A DNA stretch of 64,000 nucleotides from Malurus cyaneus samueli (taxonomy: Eukaryota; Chordata; Aves; Passeriformes; Maluridae). Position 1 is the stretch's first letter. Each line of letters begins with the position of its first letter. The notes under the pieces were generated by a model that saw only the letters and a program-made list of their open reading frames with translations, was not told the origin of the DNA and did no database searches. This document shows positions 49,034 through 63,100 of this stretch, piece after piece. The position numbers were made by a program, and so were the translations under genes. The DNA is taken from the NCBI GenBank assembly GCA_009741485.1, contig CM019214.1, positions 57,144,894 through 57,208,893 of the forward strand, in the 5' to 3' direction.

Positions 49034-49627
49034 CAAGAATGGAATTGTTTGCATTACCTTTGGGGGGTGGATTTGTTTTCATTGTTTGTGACTGTCTATT
49101 AACCAATACCCATAGTTTCCTTATGGCACCAAATACTGCATTCTGGCTAATTTTTTTTTTTCAATTTATTTGTCTCCATTCTGTTTAAACCTTTTTGGGA
49201 AAGCATTGGAAGAATTTCCATAGCTACAAAGCAAATAAGTGGTGCCACTACCTTAGTTTATTTTCTAAATATTAATAGTGTTCCTGGCTATTTCTTTTGG
49301 TGAATATTTCATTATTAATATCCAAATAATGCTTCATTAAATGTGATTTTGCAGTCAGATTGGTTTATTGTAGGCCAAGCCCACTTTGCATTGTTATATT
49401 CATTGACATCACCAAAGAGCTAGTGTTGGTAAGAGATTGGTGTTGCATATCTTCAAATGTTTAGGCAGTGAAAATATGACATGTACACCAATAGAAACAG
49501 ACAGAGAAAGTGTGTCTGCTATTTCTGAAACTTTTTCTTTTAGGTGTTTCTGTATGTCTTATGTATTACACCTTTACATTAATATTGTGGGTTTATTCAT
49601 GGCATGTAGTAGGTAATGAAATTCAAG

Positions 49628-49689
49628 AAGGGAAGGGAAGGGAAGGGAAGGGAAGGGAAGGGAAGGGAAGGGAAGGGAAGGGAAGGGAA
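49628..49689 (+). repeat. (GGGAA)n pentanucleotide microsatellite
   Basis: About twelve uninterrupted copies of GGGAA on the plus strand. The complementary strand is pure pyrimidine, so the tract is homopurine/homopyrimidine. The open frames crossing it are artefacts of the repeat. Confidence 0.97.
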
Positions 49690-52440
49690 ATCATAATTTT
49701 TGAGCTTAATCTTTGGGCTCCTTCCAGCAGCATATGTGATTGCTGTATTATTTTTATTTCCTGACAAAACACAATTTCATTTCTATTGTAGTGTACTCCA
49801 CATAAAATATCTAAATAAGGAACCCCATAAGAAGTGAAAATCACCAAGATGTCACAAGATTAGTCAATATTCTGTATTAGAGCATAAATTATTGATGACA
49901 TTAAGGGCAGATATAAAAAACCCTTGATAGTGATTCTCACTTAGTTTTTACAGTCTTCATTCAATTCCTGTGCTGTTGCACAGTTAAAATGGTTTTTTTT
50001 TCTGACCTTTATATTTTTTTCTGAGTTTTTTTTAGGACACTAAAACGATACTGTTTTGTCCGAGTACCAGCCTAACTGGGTTTTCAATTACACTGGTTTA
50101 GATCAAAAGTAGTTTTTCCCTGTATGAAAAATCCATATTAAAAGCAAATTATCACTAGGAATAATTTTTTTGACTATAAGACCTCATATCAGTAATGAAA
50201 ACCAGATGAATTCATAGTGTATTAACAAACTACCTGATAGGTTTAGTTGCTAAGACCTTGATCTCACCCATGCATGGAAGCCCAAAAAGTAGGACAATTT
50301 AACGGTGATACAGTTACAGATTTGACTGCATAGTTTTGACAGACAAAATACAATGTATACCAAAGTGCATAAAAAAATAAAAATAGAAGAGAAAGGCTGG
50401 AGTTATTCAGAGCCTTACTTTGCCACAATGCAAAAAATCTGTCACACTGGGTGCAGGCTCATGACTGGAGATACAGAGCAGAAGATGCAAGCTGAGTTTG
50501 TTTAGTTTGTATGAAAGGAAAAGAAAACATAAAACCCTATGTTGGTCAAAATCTGAACTATTAAGTATAGATTCCCAGTGTAGATAGATGTTAAAAGAGA
50601 GACAAATTAAACCCTAGAAAATAATTCTCTTCATTAGTTATTAAAGAAGACTCTGAACTTATGCACCAAGATATACATTGTAGTTTTCAGATAACTAAAA
50701 TTCAGTAAAATTATTCCAATGAAATACACAGGACCTGTACAAGTATATTTTTACTGAAATATTAGTACAGAGGTGGCAGGTGGACTTGTGTTTGAAGGTG
50801 AGCTTACCTAAACTAAGGCAGAGAAAATGCCAGAGACTGGTCCTCCTGAGTGTCAGGTGTGGAGAGTGGGCAGGGAGTGCACATCTTGTACAGTGAGTTA
50901 GAAATTGAGATTTCCTGATAATCATTATGTTACTGCATGACATGAGACTCAAGTTTAAGACCAGACAAAACAGAAGAAGACACTAAAATATTTGCATTTT
51001 AGGTAAGTGCCACAACTGCAAAGCTTTTGAAATATTCTCACAAAATGGAAGAAGAGCTTTTCAACTTATCTTAAGGGACCATTTTGACATAAAAGACAAA
51101 TGGGTTCAAGGTGTGCATGACACAGATATGTTAAGCAAACAGATATTATGTTTGTTGTTCACTCCATGACCCATTGTGGGTCAAAGCTGACTTGGATCTG
51201 CTCTCCCTCAGTGCAATGAGGTGCACCAGGACCCACAATGAAGCACAGATTCTGATGCTTTTTGCCTACAGGCTGGGTCTCAGCTGTTTGAGTAAGAATG
51301 TTATGAACCAACATATTCTGAGAGAGGCAAGCAGATCTTTCTAAATGAAAAACTGAATGAAAAGTAGATTAAAACTGGGAAGCATTCAGGTCATAAAAAT
51401 ATTCCTGGACAAAACTAAAGCAGCTTTGAGACCTCTTAGGGGATATTCTTGGAGTCGGTTCTGATCCCAGCACTTATTCAGCATTGCATTCCACAATGTT
51501 ATGTAATGACAGCATAGAACAAGTCTAAATTCATTATCCATTGGATTAAAACAAATAATACACAAAAAATTAGTGACCCAGACAATGCTGTTGAATGTAT
51601 TCATTGTAAGCACAATTGGCAGGCAGCTTGCTGTGCAATTGTATTTGGTAGCTCAAAGGGAGAAAAGGGAGAAGCATTAACTCATGCTTTGATCTTTCCT
51701 TAGCCTCCAATTGTGAAAGCCATTCTTGCTAGCTCTGATATTTTGGAGGATTATGCCCTTCTCTTTTGTCACTTCAGAGCTGACTTTCTCCTGGAAGGTT
51801 TGGACAAAGATTAGTTCTTGCTAGGAAAAAATATGTATGTTTTGGGCATGCCACTTGACTGCAGGGAAGATCTTGTTCTTGGCTTTCTCTCCCACTAAAA
51901 AGGATCAGGCTCCTCCAAGTGAGCTCCAAGAGCTCTTGTATGACCGCTGTGATTGCCCATATTTGATTGTCTGTGGTTTTTTTCTTTTGCTGGGTTCCTA
52001 GAAACATCAAGGGATTTAAAAGTACCCTAAACCAGATCAGAACAGAGCATGGATTTTAGGAATCTTGGCACCACTAAATTGTACAGCTGCTCTCTTGCAT
52101 AGTCTGTATCCATAGTGTGGTTATACACTTTTCCTGGTTTATTAAGCTCCCTTCCAGCTGGCTTGAAATGCCCAGCTAGTCTTCTGGTGCTTTTGGGACT
52201 CCCCTCACCACCCACACACTCAGAAGCCTGTAAATAGTCTGTGGAGCAATAAGAGCTCTGACCTTACAGTCCCCTTTGGACGCTAATGCAAAATAAATAA
52301 CCCACTGCAACAGCAGGGTAAGAATTTACGATTCCTGTGTGGGTGTCATACTCAGCATAGAGAAGAATATTTCAGTGAAACACTTCAGACCACACATGCT
52401 TTGTTTTTATTTCCTTTCTAATCTTACAAATAAGCAAATT

Positions 52441-52464
52441 NNNNNNNNNNNNNNNNNNNNNNNN
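52441..52464. other. assembly gap (24 N)
   Basis: The N run is followed by T runs interrupted by G or GG (52465-52499), similar in texture to the left flank of the gap at 4982. Confidence 0.98.
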
Positions 52465-54477
52465 TTTTTTGTTTTTTTGGTTTTTTGGTTTTTTTTTTGT
52501 TATGGTCACACTATCACAGTTTGGAAAACATTGAGCTAACTTGAAGAAAGCTCAAGCTGCTCTTAAAACATTCTTTTGGTCTAAAGTTTGGATATTGCCT
52601 CACTTTTATAATCAAATGTCTGTCAGTCAGAACTCTCACAGCTTCACTTATCTAATTGAAAATATGTCTCTGCTTTTGTTTTCACTTTTCCTGCATTAAG
52701 CCTCATGTAGTAGTCTGTTTGTTACATTTGCAGTATAAATGTCTTATTTCTAGTCTCTCCTTTATTCCCAGCAGTTGTCATAGTTTTCCTTTTCTTTTAC
52801 AGTAATATTTGTCTTACTTTAGTGATTTGTTTTATTATATCCAGTTGGTGTACCTAACTTTATTATTTTCCTATTCCCTCACTACTTTTTTGTTATTTTG
52901 ACTTCTTTTCCCCAGTTTTTGCCTTGCACACTTATATAATTCTTATGTTACTAGGTACTTTCAACAGAATTTCTCTTCATTTTCCTTTCTTATATTTTTC
53001 TCCTGTGAGATTTACCTTATTGGTCTTGCTCGGTATTTACATCACACTCACTAGTTGTCTGCTTTGTATGTTGGTTTTAATATTTATTTTGTCTTGTGTC
53101 TTTCCTCATGATAAATCCAATAAAGCCTCTGCTTCTCATATTAAAATACATCTCTGCAGTAATAGAAGTTTATAGTGATGACATGACAGCTAGTGCTTCA
53201 AACTCACTGCTCCTCTTCAACCCAAATGACAACGTTAAGGGCTTCAGAGACAAGAGCAAAGCCTCTGCCACAAGTTCTGTCTTTTGTACCACCATTTAAA
53301 AGAATACCTGGAACCCCAGGTCTTTTCTACAGTGACCTTCTTCCATGCCAATCAGGAAGGAATAAGAGCAGCTCTGTTAGAAACTTGGCAATTCTTTCCT
53401 TGATAGCAGGTCCTTCTGCAATATCCTCTCCTGTTGCCCCTATCCTCTTACAGTGCTTGTTTTGGGATGATTTTGTGGTGCTACTCTATTCCTGATTGTC
53501 TGCTTTGTGCCCAGAAATGGGTCCTGTAGATTTAAGGTGCATCCAGGGGAGGGGTGGCAGCTGGGGAACCTCTGGCGTGGACTTTGCCCAAGTTCTCACT
53601 CCCAGCGTGCTCAACTTGCAGTGCAAATCAGAGGCTGAATTGTTACTTTGTTTTTGTTAGCTTGTTTTTTGTTACCTTAGAGAGGAAGCTTTTCCCTGAA
53701 GGGTGCTAGCAATTCTTTGGAGGCTTCTGTTGTTTCTTCTTGGACTGTTCAGCTTCCTTTTTTGGTTCAAAATCCCTCCCCCCCGTCTATGGGGAGATGG
53801 TTGGCAGAGTGAGGAGTTACAGGAGTGACTCCACCCTGCCCTAGACCTTGGGAAAAGCCAAACCAACAAGAAAAAAAGACTAAATCCACCAGCTTCATCT
53901 GCTACTAGGAAGAGACCAATATCAGAGGTTCACCAGGTTCCCATCTCTCTTTTTCTTGCCCAAGCTGCCATGTGAACTATTTCTTTCTCCCCTAAGACAA
54001 AGCCATCCACCATTTTGCTCTTCCCTACCATGTGGCTGGCAGTTTTTTCCCTTCTGGCATTTTGGCTTTTTGTTCTGCTGTGGGTATGTGTGTGAGGGAG
54101 AAAGTAAGGTTCTGAAGGTTCAATATCAAATAGTTACTCATTTTCTCCCATGCCCTGCAGGCACATTGTTTGTTAAGTAAACAGTGTTTTTTCACTTTCA
54201 TCCAGAAAATTTATTTTGTATCAGTGAGAAGGGATTGCTGAAACCCTTTTCTTAGAGGAGAGATTAATTCCAGAGCATTTTCTCCTAAAATTGTCTCTTA
54301 ACTGGGACAGTCCTATAGGAACAGGAAATATGTCCTTCCTCATGAACAGTGTGGCAGGCTTTGTGGATGTTGCTCTAACCAGAAAAAGATGTTTTATGCT
54401 TTCTCATGAATACTACAGTTAAACCAATCCCAGTAATTAACTGCTAGAGCTTAGTGACTGGTTCAATTGCAGAGATG
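52465..54477. other. no recognised gene; mixed-composition stretch
   Basis: T-rich sequence is followed by a GC-richer block at about 53190-53950 with a C run near 53778. That block may be an old LTR or other retroelement piece, but no LTR ends, tRNA primer site or coding remains were identified. Open frames there are short and featureless. Confidence 0.45.
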
Positions 54478-54690
54478 TGTACATGTACTGGCTCTGGCTG
54501 AGATGGAGTTAGTTTTCTCCACAGCTAAACCACAATATTGTGTAATATTGCCTACCTTGTAGAGGAGAGATAGGGTAATTTTTTTGCTTTTAATAGGTCT
54601 TCTCTGCCTGCTGTCATTATTGCAAAACACCGCTTACCTCTGACCTTACGTGCCTTGATGTGGCTGAGGGATAATTCTTCATTTATGTAA
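54478..54690 (+). mobile_element. possible ERVL-type LTR fragment (5' portion)
   Basis: GTACTGGCTCTGGCTGAGAT, then GGAGTTAGTTTTCTCCACAG, resembles the 5' start of the same general group of avian LTRs (usually 'GGCTGGGATGGAGTTAATTTTC'). The sequence then diverges quickly and the 3' limit is a guess. It is not obviously the partner of the LTR piece at 46.7 kb. Confidence 0.45.
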
Positions 54691-57153
54691 ACAGGTAAAA
54701 AACCATTATGCTCTCCTTTCCTATTCTCCTTTTCCTTTCATTATTTCACCCTTCACTCTCATCTACTCTTGCTTTCTTTATTTTGTTTCTCTATTTTCAG
54801 AATGAAAATAGAAATCTCACTATTGTGGGAGGATGTCAGACTGTTAATAGGTTCAGAGCTCTGCATCAGTCAGGCAAAATGTTCTACCTCTTCACAATGA
54901 CTGGGAAGGTCACTACCACATCTCCGAATATCACCATTTCCAAGAAAACTTTAAGTAAAGAAAACTGCATTTGAGAAAAGGAGTTATTACAAGCTGAAGA
55001 AATACGAGAGTTTCTTTTGTACTGGAGTTTACAGCTGGCAGTTATGGAGAAACCTGATATTTGAGACAGTTTTTGTACAAGGACTTTTTATTTACAGACA
55101 GTAGAACACTGAACAGCTTGAACTATGTGCTGTCCCACATTGCACATTCCTCTTTCAAAAGTAACTCCATTTTCATTTTGCAGGTGTCAGAGGGAACTAT
55201 TCCTGAAAACATTCATAGTATGTTTCACAAAACAAGTCTGACTAAACTTGCCTTGAGTCTCAAGTGTGCAGTTGCTACCCAAATTCTGAACTTCTAAAGA
55301 GGTCATGATCACCTCTATGCCTCTGTAATGCCTCCTACTTAGGCTGCAGTACACTTCAACAAATCACCTCGAAAAAGAGGGATTCAAGGGCCTTACTGCT
55401 TGTTCAAGTCAAATCAAAGAATTTTGGTTTATACTACAAGATGATGAAATGTTGGCACAAAAGCAATCTGAAATTACTGTACTTTAAATGTAAAGAGGAA
55501 GACAATGCCAAAATTAACAGAATGTTAAACAGGATTCTGCAATCCATCACTACCTTCCTCTCAGCTGGAAGTGGGGTTGTCGAACAGATGTGTTGGGATT
55601 TCTGCAGAGAAAGGTGAAAGAACATGGAGAAACACAAAAGGAAAGCATGCTCCACTAAGGACATCTTGAGAGAAGATGGGCTGAGAAGGACTCTGCTGTG
55701 CCACTCAAAATATCCAGTCAAGCAGTCCCTAGGACATTACCTCCTCATGTTTTTCTCTTTGGCACAAGGTACGCAGTATCTGAGGAGTGTCACAACAGAA
55801 GGCATTTTATCCTTCTGTGTATCAAGTCTGTCTACACAGCAAAATGAAAAGCAGTCTGGTTTCCAGTTTTTTAAGAAATTTTTATCTCTGATTTTGGCAC
55901 ATGACACACAGCCTTCACTCTGATGGTAGATTTCTTTTTAGTCTGGGTATAAATAGGTCAACAAGATTTTATGGACCATGTCACAAGTTAGGAAAAAAAT
56001 AAAAAAAACCAACAAAAAACTATGCAGAGAATATAGAACAAACTCACAGAAACATCTCAAGTCTTCCTCTGTCAAGCTCAGAAATGGATTTTTTTATTTT
56101 TTTTTTTTAATCAGTATACTCTCAGAACAAGAGAAATTAACAAGAATTAACAGGTCAAGGTTAACATAGAAACACACTGCTGAAAAGAAAAGATCATCTT
56201 CCACTATTTTGGACAAACTGAATGGTAGGTTTCATTTATCAGTTACAGATATTACTATATCTGGAGTCACAAACTATCCAGAAAGATGATTGGAAAATGT
56301 AACTTTCAGCCATACTGCTTTCAGCTTATCTAAATGTGATACTCCAAGCTATGGCTGTGCATAATGAGGCAGAAAAGTACTTCTAGAATTTTATTAATTT
56401 GCTTCAGACAGATGAGTTTGACTAAAAAGTAAAATATTCAAATATACACCCTCTTGGACATTACTGTTTGCACTTTTCAAGAATTTGGTATGTTTTTCCT
56501 TCAGATGTTTGTTATTTCTGGGCATGAAAGAAATCTGGATATATAAAGACTTCCAAAAGAAAGTGAATAATCGTTAGGAGAGGAAGTTGGAAAGGGGGAA
56601 TTTAATATCACTTCTGTATTTTCTTTCAGAATAAAAAAGAGACAAATGACAGCAAATGTAAGCTGTTTCTCTTGCTGGAGTGGCAACAATGGTCCCAGTG
56701 GATTCAGCAACTTGAAAACTCTGAATAAAGAGAGTTCAAAATCTCTGTATTACAATATTTCAGATTAGACTATTCATTTCCTGCCTGAAAGTCAGTATTT
56801 CTGTCTATCTCACTCCTCAATGGAGTCACTTTCTGAATTGTATCCATCTGATTAACGATAGGGTTTTTTCATCGATGTGAATAACCAAATTACTTGTGAA
56901 AGCAAGATCATTATCTTCAGGTAGTAGTGGGATTGGATATATTACTATTTGCACATCTCTAGAACCAATACTATTGCATATAAATTGGAATTTGATTTAA
57001 GCATCTAATTTATAAATATAAGACTTAAACCAAGACTTTGGTTTATATTCCTAAGCCATGATTAATAAATCTGCCTAGTAAATCAGTCTTTTTTTTAACA
57101 AATAAACTGGGTTTCATAAAATAGATCTTAAAACCCAGAGTATATGAAGTCCT

Positions 57154-57213
57154 GACTTATAAATCACAGATATGACTTAAAATCAGTCATATTGCTTATA
57201 AATCAGCAATGCT
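57154..57213 (+). repeat. degenerate 20-bp tandem repeat, 3 units
   Basis: The units GACTTATAAATCACAGATAT, GACTTAAAATCAGTCATATT and GCTTATAAATCAGCAATGCT lie head to tail. Divergence is high and the array is short. Confidence 0.5.
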
Positions 57214-58725
57214 ACTTTAAAAAATGCCATGCATCTGAAAAAAAAAGTGCAAGACAAATGTTCCTTACTTTATTTATGTATATTTAATTTAGGTATTTAA
57301 AGTTAAAGCAATTATAAAGCTACTTCTGAAATGGTTATTTGAAAAACAGCACCTTAAAGAGATGATAGAGCAGAAGGGGAATTTTATTGGTATTCATAAA
57401 TGTGCACCTTGCCATTTGTAACTGTCTTTGTAGTCTCCCCTCTGCACAGGCTGCCTATCAGAGTTGCAATGTGCTGTCAAGATTGTTGCAGGTCTGATGC
57501 TTGTTATTCTCCTGTTTAGTTTTTTCAAATATGTCCTTGCCAGTCTCAGTAGCAAGAGATGGACTGATTTAATTTATTCATTTCCAGGTGTTATTTTAGA
57601 GGTTGGGGCTAAACCATAGTTTACAAACTAAATTAGAGTAGGTGGAAAAAGTGAGAGGAAGAGATTAACTGATCATTAAAAATATTTAAAGCAAAGTAGG
57701 TTTTTTTTTGTATTCTTCAGCAAGTTTCTGCTTTTCATGAGTTTAGTGAGAACATTTGTGAATGATCCCATATTCTTCAGTCATCTACTCAAAGAATAAA
57801 TAAAATACCAACAGACTTTAGAGCTGAATTCAGTGTATGTAGGAAAATTCAGTTAATTCTTTACTAGATTTCTTAAATAGTTAAGTCTGATATGATTTGG
57901 TTTGAATTTTTGGTGATGGTTTTTTTTTATTTTTTATTTATTTGATATTGGTTTTGTTTACTTGTTTGTTTTTCAGCTAGAATGATTTCCTTTTTCAGTT
58001 AGTAAGAATAAGTGTATAAAGAAACATACAAAAAGCATAAACCATAGTTACTTCAAGTCCAATTTGTATATAAATATAATAATGAAAATGCTGTAATTCG
58101 TATATCTTTCAGTTCTGTACAGTAGTTTTCAGTCCTCAAATATTATGAAAATCTTTCTATAAACAGACCCAGAGAATTTCTTTCCCTACTCTCCAATTAC
58201 AGCCATAATATTTCCTGCAGAGCTCAAAACTGACAAGCCTTTTATCTGAGTCTGGAAAGACTCACGTTCTCACCCTCATTCATTCTGCTCTTCTCCCATG
58301 CTGGACCAACACCCTGACTGGAAGGATGCTAGAGGGAGCAACAGGGGGAATAAATGACTTTAGGTTTACCCTACTAGAGTTTGCATAGGTATTGTATTAA
58401 AATATAATCAGTGCAAGTTTTCAAATATACCCCCTAGCAAAAGTAGATCTTTGTAACAAACAGGTACTGTCTGTTCTGGCTTTCTCTTTCTCTCATTTGC
58501 ATAAGAATTTTTAAGTACCTCTTCTTCTTTTGTGTAACCAATGGTCTCAATGGAAAAGCTTAAATTAATTGAGAATTTCTGCAAAACAAATTTTGCCTTA
58601 AAATCCCGTTTCTGTCAAGCTTTACTTTAAAGCATATTTCCTCTTGCAAATTTCTGTTTCTTCCTCTCATATAACTGAACATGGAAACTAAAAAAAGGTG
58701 TCATATTTTAGTAGATTTTAGATAT

Positions 58726-58854
58726 GTTATCTATACATATGTATAGTTATCTATACATATCTATATGTTGTCTATACATATCTATCTCTCTACATCTATA
58801 GTTTCAGCAGTTATTTTTTTTTTCTTTTTTTTTTTCTTTTTTTTTTTTTTTTTT
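58726..58854. repeat. TATC/ATAC microsatellite followed by T tract
   Basis: CTATACATAT units recur four times at 58726-58785, then TCTATCTCTC, and from 58814 a T run broken by single C residues. Confidence 0.9.
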
Positions 58855-59129
58855 GTATCTGTGAGACAGCAAAGAGTACCAATAGCCAAGATCTCAGTTT
58901 ACCCTGAGAGTAATTTGGGGCTTTTTGTAGACAGATTCGTTTGTGTAATGCTTTTCTGTAATTATTTTCCAAGAGACAAGGTGTAAAGCTGGTACAAGTA
59001 TCAACTTGAAACTAAAGAAATGGAATTTAATAGACAAAATTTAACCACCTGATTTTGTCTATTTAATGTGATGATATAGTCCTGTCACTCTCATAGTGAT
59101 GGTGCAAGAATATAAAGAGATCCAATTTT

Positions 59130-60178
59130 TAAGAGAGAATCATGCCTGAATGATCTGATGACCTCCTGCAATGAAGAGGCTGTTTTCGTTGATAAAGGAA
59201 GAATAAATGTTATCTGCCTTGACATCTAAAAGGCTTTTGACAGGATCCCCCATGCATCCTGGTCTCTAAATTGGAGAAGTATGTGTCTGATGGATGGAAA
59301 ATTTGATGGTTAAAGAGTAGGCTAGATGGCCACATCCAAAGAGTTTCAGCTAATGGTTCAATGTCCAAAGTGATAGTGGGAATGAAGAAACGCTTTTGGA
59401 TGTTATCCAGAGCAATCTTGACCAACTTGAAAAGTGGGCCCACATGAATTTCCTGAAGTTCAGTAAGGCCAGGTGCAAGGAACTCCACACAGGATGGGTA
59501 GTGACTGGTACCAGTAGAGGCTGAGGAATGAATGAATTGAGAGTATCTCTGTGGAAAGGGACCTGCAGATAGACGAAAAAATTTAATATGAACTAAGAGT
59601 ATAAACTTGCAGCCCAGAAAGCCAACCTTATCCTGGCCTGCATCAAAAGCAGAATGGCCAAGGTGGCCATCTGTCCCTCTACTCTGCCCTCATGAGACGC
59701 CACCTGGAATGCTGCTTCCAGCGCTGAGGTCCTCAGCCCAAGAAAGACATGAACCTGTCTCAGTTTAAGCCATTGAAATTTTCCATTGAACATCTCTGCT
59801 GTGAAGGCAGGATTGTTCAGCTGGAGAAGAGAAGGCTTTGGGAAAATCATATTGAAGCCTTTCAGCATACTTGGGGAGCTTTTGAGAAAGACAGACACTT
59901 TTTGCCAGGCCCGTATGACAGAAAAAAGGTTAAGAGTTTTAACACAAAAGATGGTAGGTTTAGGTTGGAAAGTATTTTTTATGAAGTGGGTGGTGAAGAC
60001 ACTGACACAGGTTGTGAATGCCCCATCACTGGAGTTGTTCAAAATCAGGTGGGATGGTGTTTTGAGCAATCTAATCTAAAGAAAGATATCCCTGCTCATG
60101 GAAGGTGGGTTGGACTCGATGACCTTTCAAGGTCCCATCCCAAACCAAACATTCTATAAATCTGTGATTTTATGAAGA
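59130..60178 (+). mobile_element. CR1 LINE fragment, forward, about 1 kb
   Basis: The longest CR1 copy here. Near 59215 it keeps part of the reverse-transcriptase coding region, where 'TGACATCTAAAAGGCTTTTG' and 'ACAGGATCCCCCATGCATC' correspond to the conserved KAFD.(I/V)PH passage, with a premature stop. Further on it shows AACTTGAAAAGTGGGCCCAC, ATGAATTTCCTGAAGTTCA, GGGACCTGCAGATAGA, CCTGGCCTGCATCAAAAG, CCACCTGGAATGCTGCTTCC, and the tail GGTTGGACTCGATGACCTTT with ATTCTATAAATCTGTGATTT. It has many frameshifts. Frames at 59593-60159 derive from it and are not genes. Confidence 0.93.
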
Positions 60179-63100
60179 CAAAACTATAGACTATTTAAAG
60201 TAGTGTTTTACATATATGGCCATTTTACTTTTATTTTATTACAGTCAAAACTACTGATTAGTGAACCAGTATTCCTGTACTTACCAAATTTCTACAAATA
60301 TTCTGTAGAAGAAAGTAGTTGACTTGGGAGAGATCCAGTGGTTTTTTTTGCCTAAGGGCCTAATTTTAGGAATATAGAGATAGTTGTCTCCTGTTTAATA
60401 ATATAGGAGGAATTCACTTCAGAAAAATGGATGATACAGCAGTCTGAAGCACTATTACATTCCAGATATTTGAGACAGCCAAGTTTATTCCTTTTTCTCC
60501 TACTCTTTTAAGAAATGGTCATCTGCCTGGATACCTGAAAATCTTATGGAAATTGCCCATTGAAAATATGATTTCTGAAATGTTTACTCACCAATTTTGA
60601 ACATAGTGCACTCTCAGAATCTCATCTCCTGCATTCTTCTCTGAGGAGAGACAGAATAAGTAACAGGTCTTTATACTGTGATTTATTTAAAGACCAGTGA
60701 GATTAGACGTACCTGATCACCTGAGATACTCACCAGCTCACAGCATTACATTCAGTAGGACTGAGCTTCTCTTCCCCTCAGTGAGAGCTGGGAAATTTGG
60801 GCAGCAAGTTATATAAACTGATGCTGTGGTTCTGCTCACAGTTAACAACCTTGGGGGTCATCAGTCACTGTGCCTCTCTGGGGTGTCCCACTCTTTTTTT
60901 CCATGCACCACTGTAATCTTGGAGGTGATGTCAGATGACTTGTCATCTTCCTCACTTGCAGGTTGTTTCCTCAGCCAGAGGAAAACTAAGATGTTCACCT
61001 TTTTTCTGATGACACCTCTTTCCAAGGCAATTTTCTTTTTATGAACCCTTTTCTTTTAGCATCAGCCCTTCTGTCTGGTACCTTAAGCCTCCAGTCTGTG
61101 TACAAAAGCACAACCTTGCAACTGGTGTTGTTCCTTCTTGTCTTTTTATTAACTGAAGTATTTAGGGTGTGCTAAGTCTGCTTAGATCAGGGATTACGAA
61201 AATTTACATCCGGTCCACACCAGTTTCATCTTGCAAATAGAAGGCTTTTGTTGGGGAAATCAAAAGTTCAGTTTTGAATATTCACAGTCACATAAGTTTA
61301 TCCTGTTTGCTGAGTCCCATTAGCATTCACAGCTTAATGCCTAAGAAACAAATATACCACCAGATAGAATTCACTTTAGCATAATTTCAAAGAATCATAA
61401 AAGTAAATATATTTTAACAATGGGAATGATTCAATTCCCGTGTGAATGTGGAAAAATTCACTGAAGGTCAAATAGTTGATTATGCAAGTGTAGCAAGACT
61501 GAGTTTTGTGTGATGATGAAAAAGAGATGTACTGTGGCATAAAAATGATAACAGTCATAAGTCAGAAGGCAAGCGTTGGGTAAATGCATGTATTTATGCT
61601 GTGAGAACAGCACAGAAGATAACACTTATGAATGAGATGGAAAAAGAGTGCCTCAAGGTGAGACAAAAAAAAAATTTTTGCTGAAAATTTAAAGCCCCAG
61701 GAAGCTTTAACAAAGAAGAAGAAAAGATAGGTAAAATGTAATTATCATTGTCCTTTTATGTTTCTTATGTCAGTTTTCAGTTCACTTTGGTCCTAAAACA
61801 ACTAAGACAACAATTGTTTCTAGAAGATGGATTGCTGTCAAAAACAGAAATTTGCAATGAGCAGCAAGAAACGAAATTCCTTATCTAAGGGTTTAATTTC
61901 TTCATATCACAAACTGGGTAATAACCACAAAATGTTTTATTTTGTTTGAAACTGCGAATGAACTATTTATCACTGATATTTGAAAATATCTTGTTATTAT
62001 ATGTTTTACCAAACATAGCTGCTTCTCACATGTACCACAAGAAAAATACAGACTTTTAAAATAAATAAAGGTCACTTTTATGCTATTTTGGATTTAATAA
62101 AGTTCAAAATTTCCACCCTCTGATTTTATATTAATTTATTGCATTATCTCTTTGCATAACAGGTCAAACAGTGATTCAGAAACTGATGGTCTTGTTGAAA
62201 CCTGCTGGCATTTTGCAAGTAGTTAGGATTACTCATTTAGTTAAAAAAGTTTATATAATAACATCTGTACTTTCAATCCTCTCCTCTCTAGGTTATTCCA
62301 CAAATGTCAGTGGGAAACTTGTTCTTACTTATTTCATGTCAATAGAATTCAGTGAAAGATTGAAAGTTTGCCAGAGTTAAAATTTACCAAAGACCATTAA
62401 AGCTTTATAAAAGATTAAATCCTGCCGTAATATCACTGACCGAGATTTAGTTGTGAGTTTATAGATGTGCATATTTTTATTCTAAAATGTAAAAGCTGCC
62501 TCAGATAATTGTTTAAAAAAGGACAAATCAAAACTCCTGCTATGATGGAAAATAATAATTAACCTCAATAAGAAAAGTCAAATATAAACAGATGGAGGAA
62601 CATATGCTAAGTAAAACGTAAATGTGAAGAGAAATCGCTAAGATGTAGAATTTCAGATTCTCTTTTTTTTTGTCTGTTTTACCTGAAATAAATTTCAAAA
62701 TGTTGAGTTACAAATATAAGCTTAGCTTTACCAAATACCACAGTAGTGAAACAAGGCAATGTGTCCAAGAAGGTAAGATCTCAGAAGTAATGAATGTTAA
62801 AAGATACCTCAAGTGTGTTGCTGAAATGAGGATAAAATATGATAGAAAAAATGTTTGCTATACCTCAATTATGGTAAACCTGTCTTATCTGTCAATCTCC
62901 TATTCATCAATATTCTAATTTGAACATATTCTTCATAATTTTCAGCAACTGTTGCTTGTAAATTATTTCTTAAAAAAATTGTCCAATTTTCACCAACTTT
63001 GAAGCTACAGATATAGTGTTGAACAAGCACACCAGTGGGGAGAAATAATATATATAAAAAAAAAATGCAAGAAAAAAAACATAATCAAATAAACAAAACA

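Larger units (their letters stand above)
46900..52440. other. gene-free AT-rich stretch
   Basis: No exon is supported. It contains (AT)n at 48998-49032, the AAGGG pentanucleotide array at 49628-49689, and an 11-bp inverted repeat with arms CATTGTGGGTC at 51172-51182 and GACCCACAATG at 51230-51240. Confidence 0.5.
54691..59129. other. gene-free AT-rich stretch
   Basis: No exon is supported. It contains a short 20-bp tandem repeat at 57154-57213, TATC/ATAC simple sequence at 58726-58800 and a T-rich tract at 58814-58854. Confidence 0.55.

Noticed and set aside
59593..60159. ORFs of 158, 136 and 97 codons
   Set aside because: All fall inside the CR1 copy at 59130-60178, outside its reverse-transcriptase frame.
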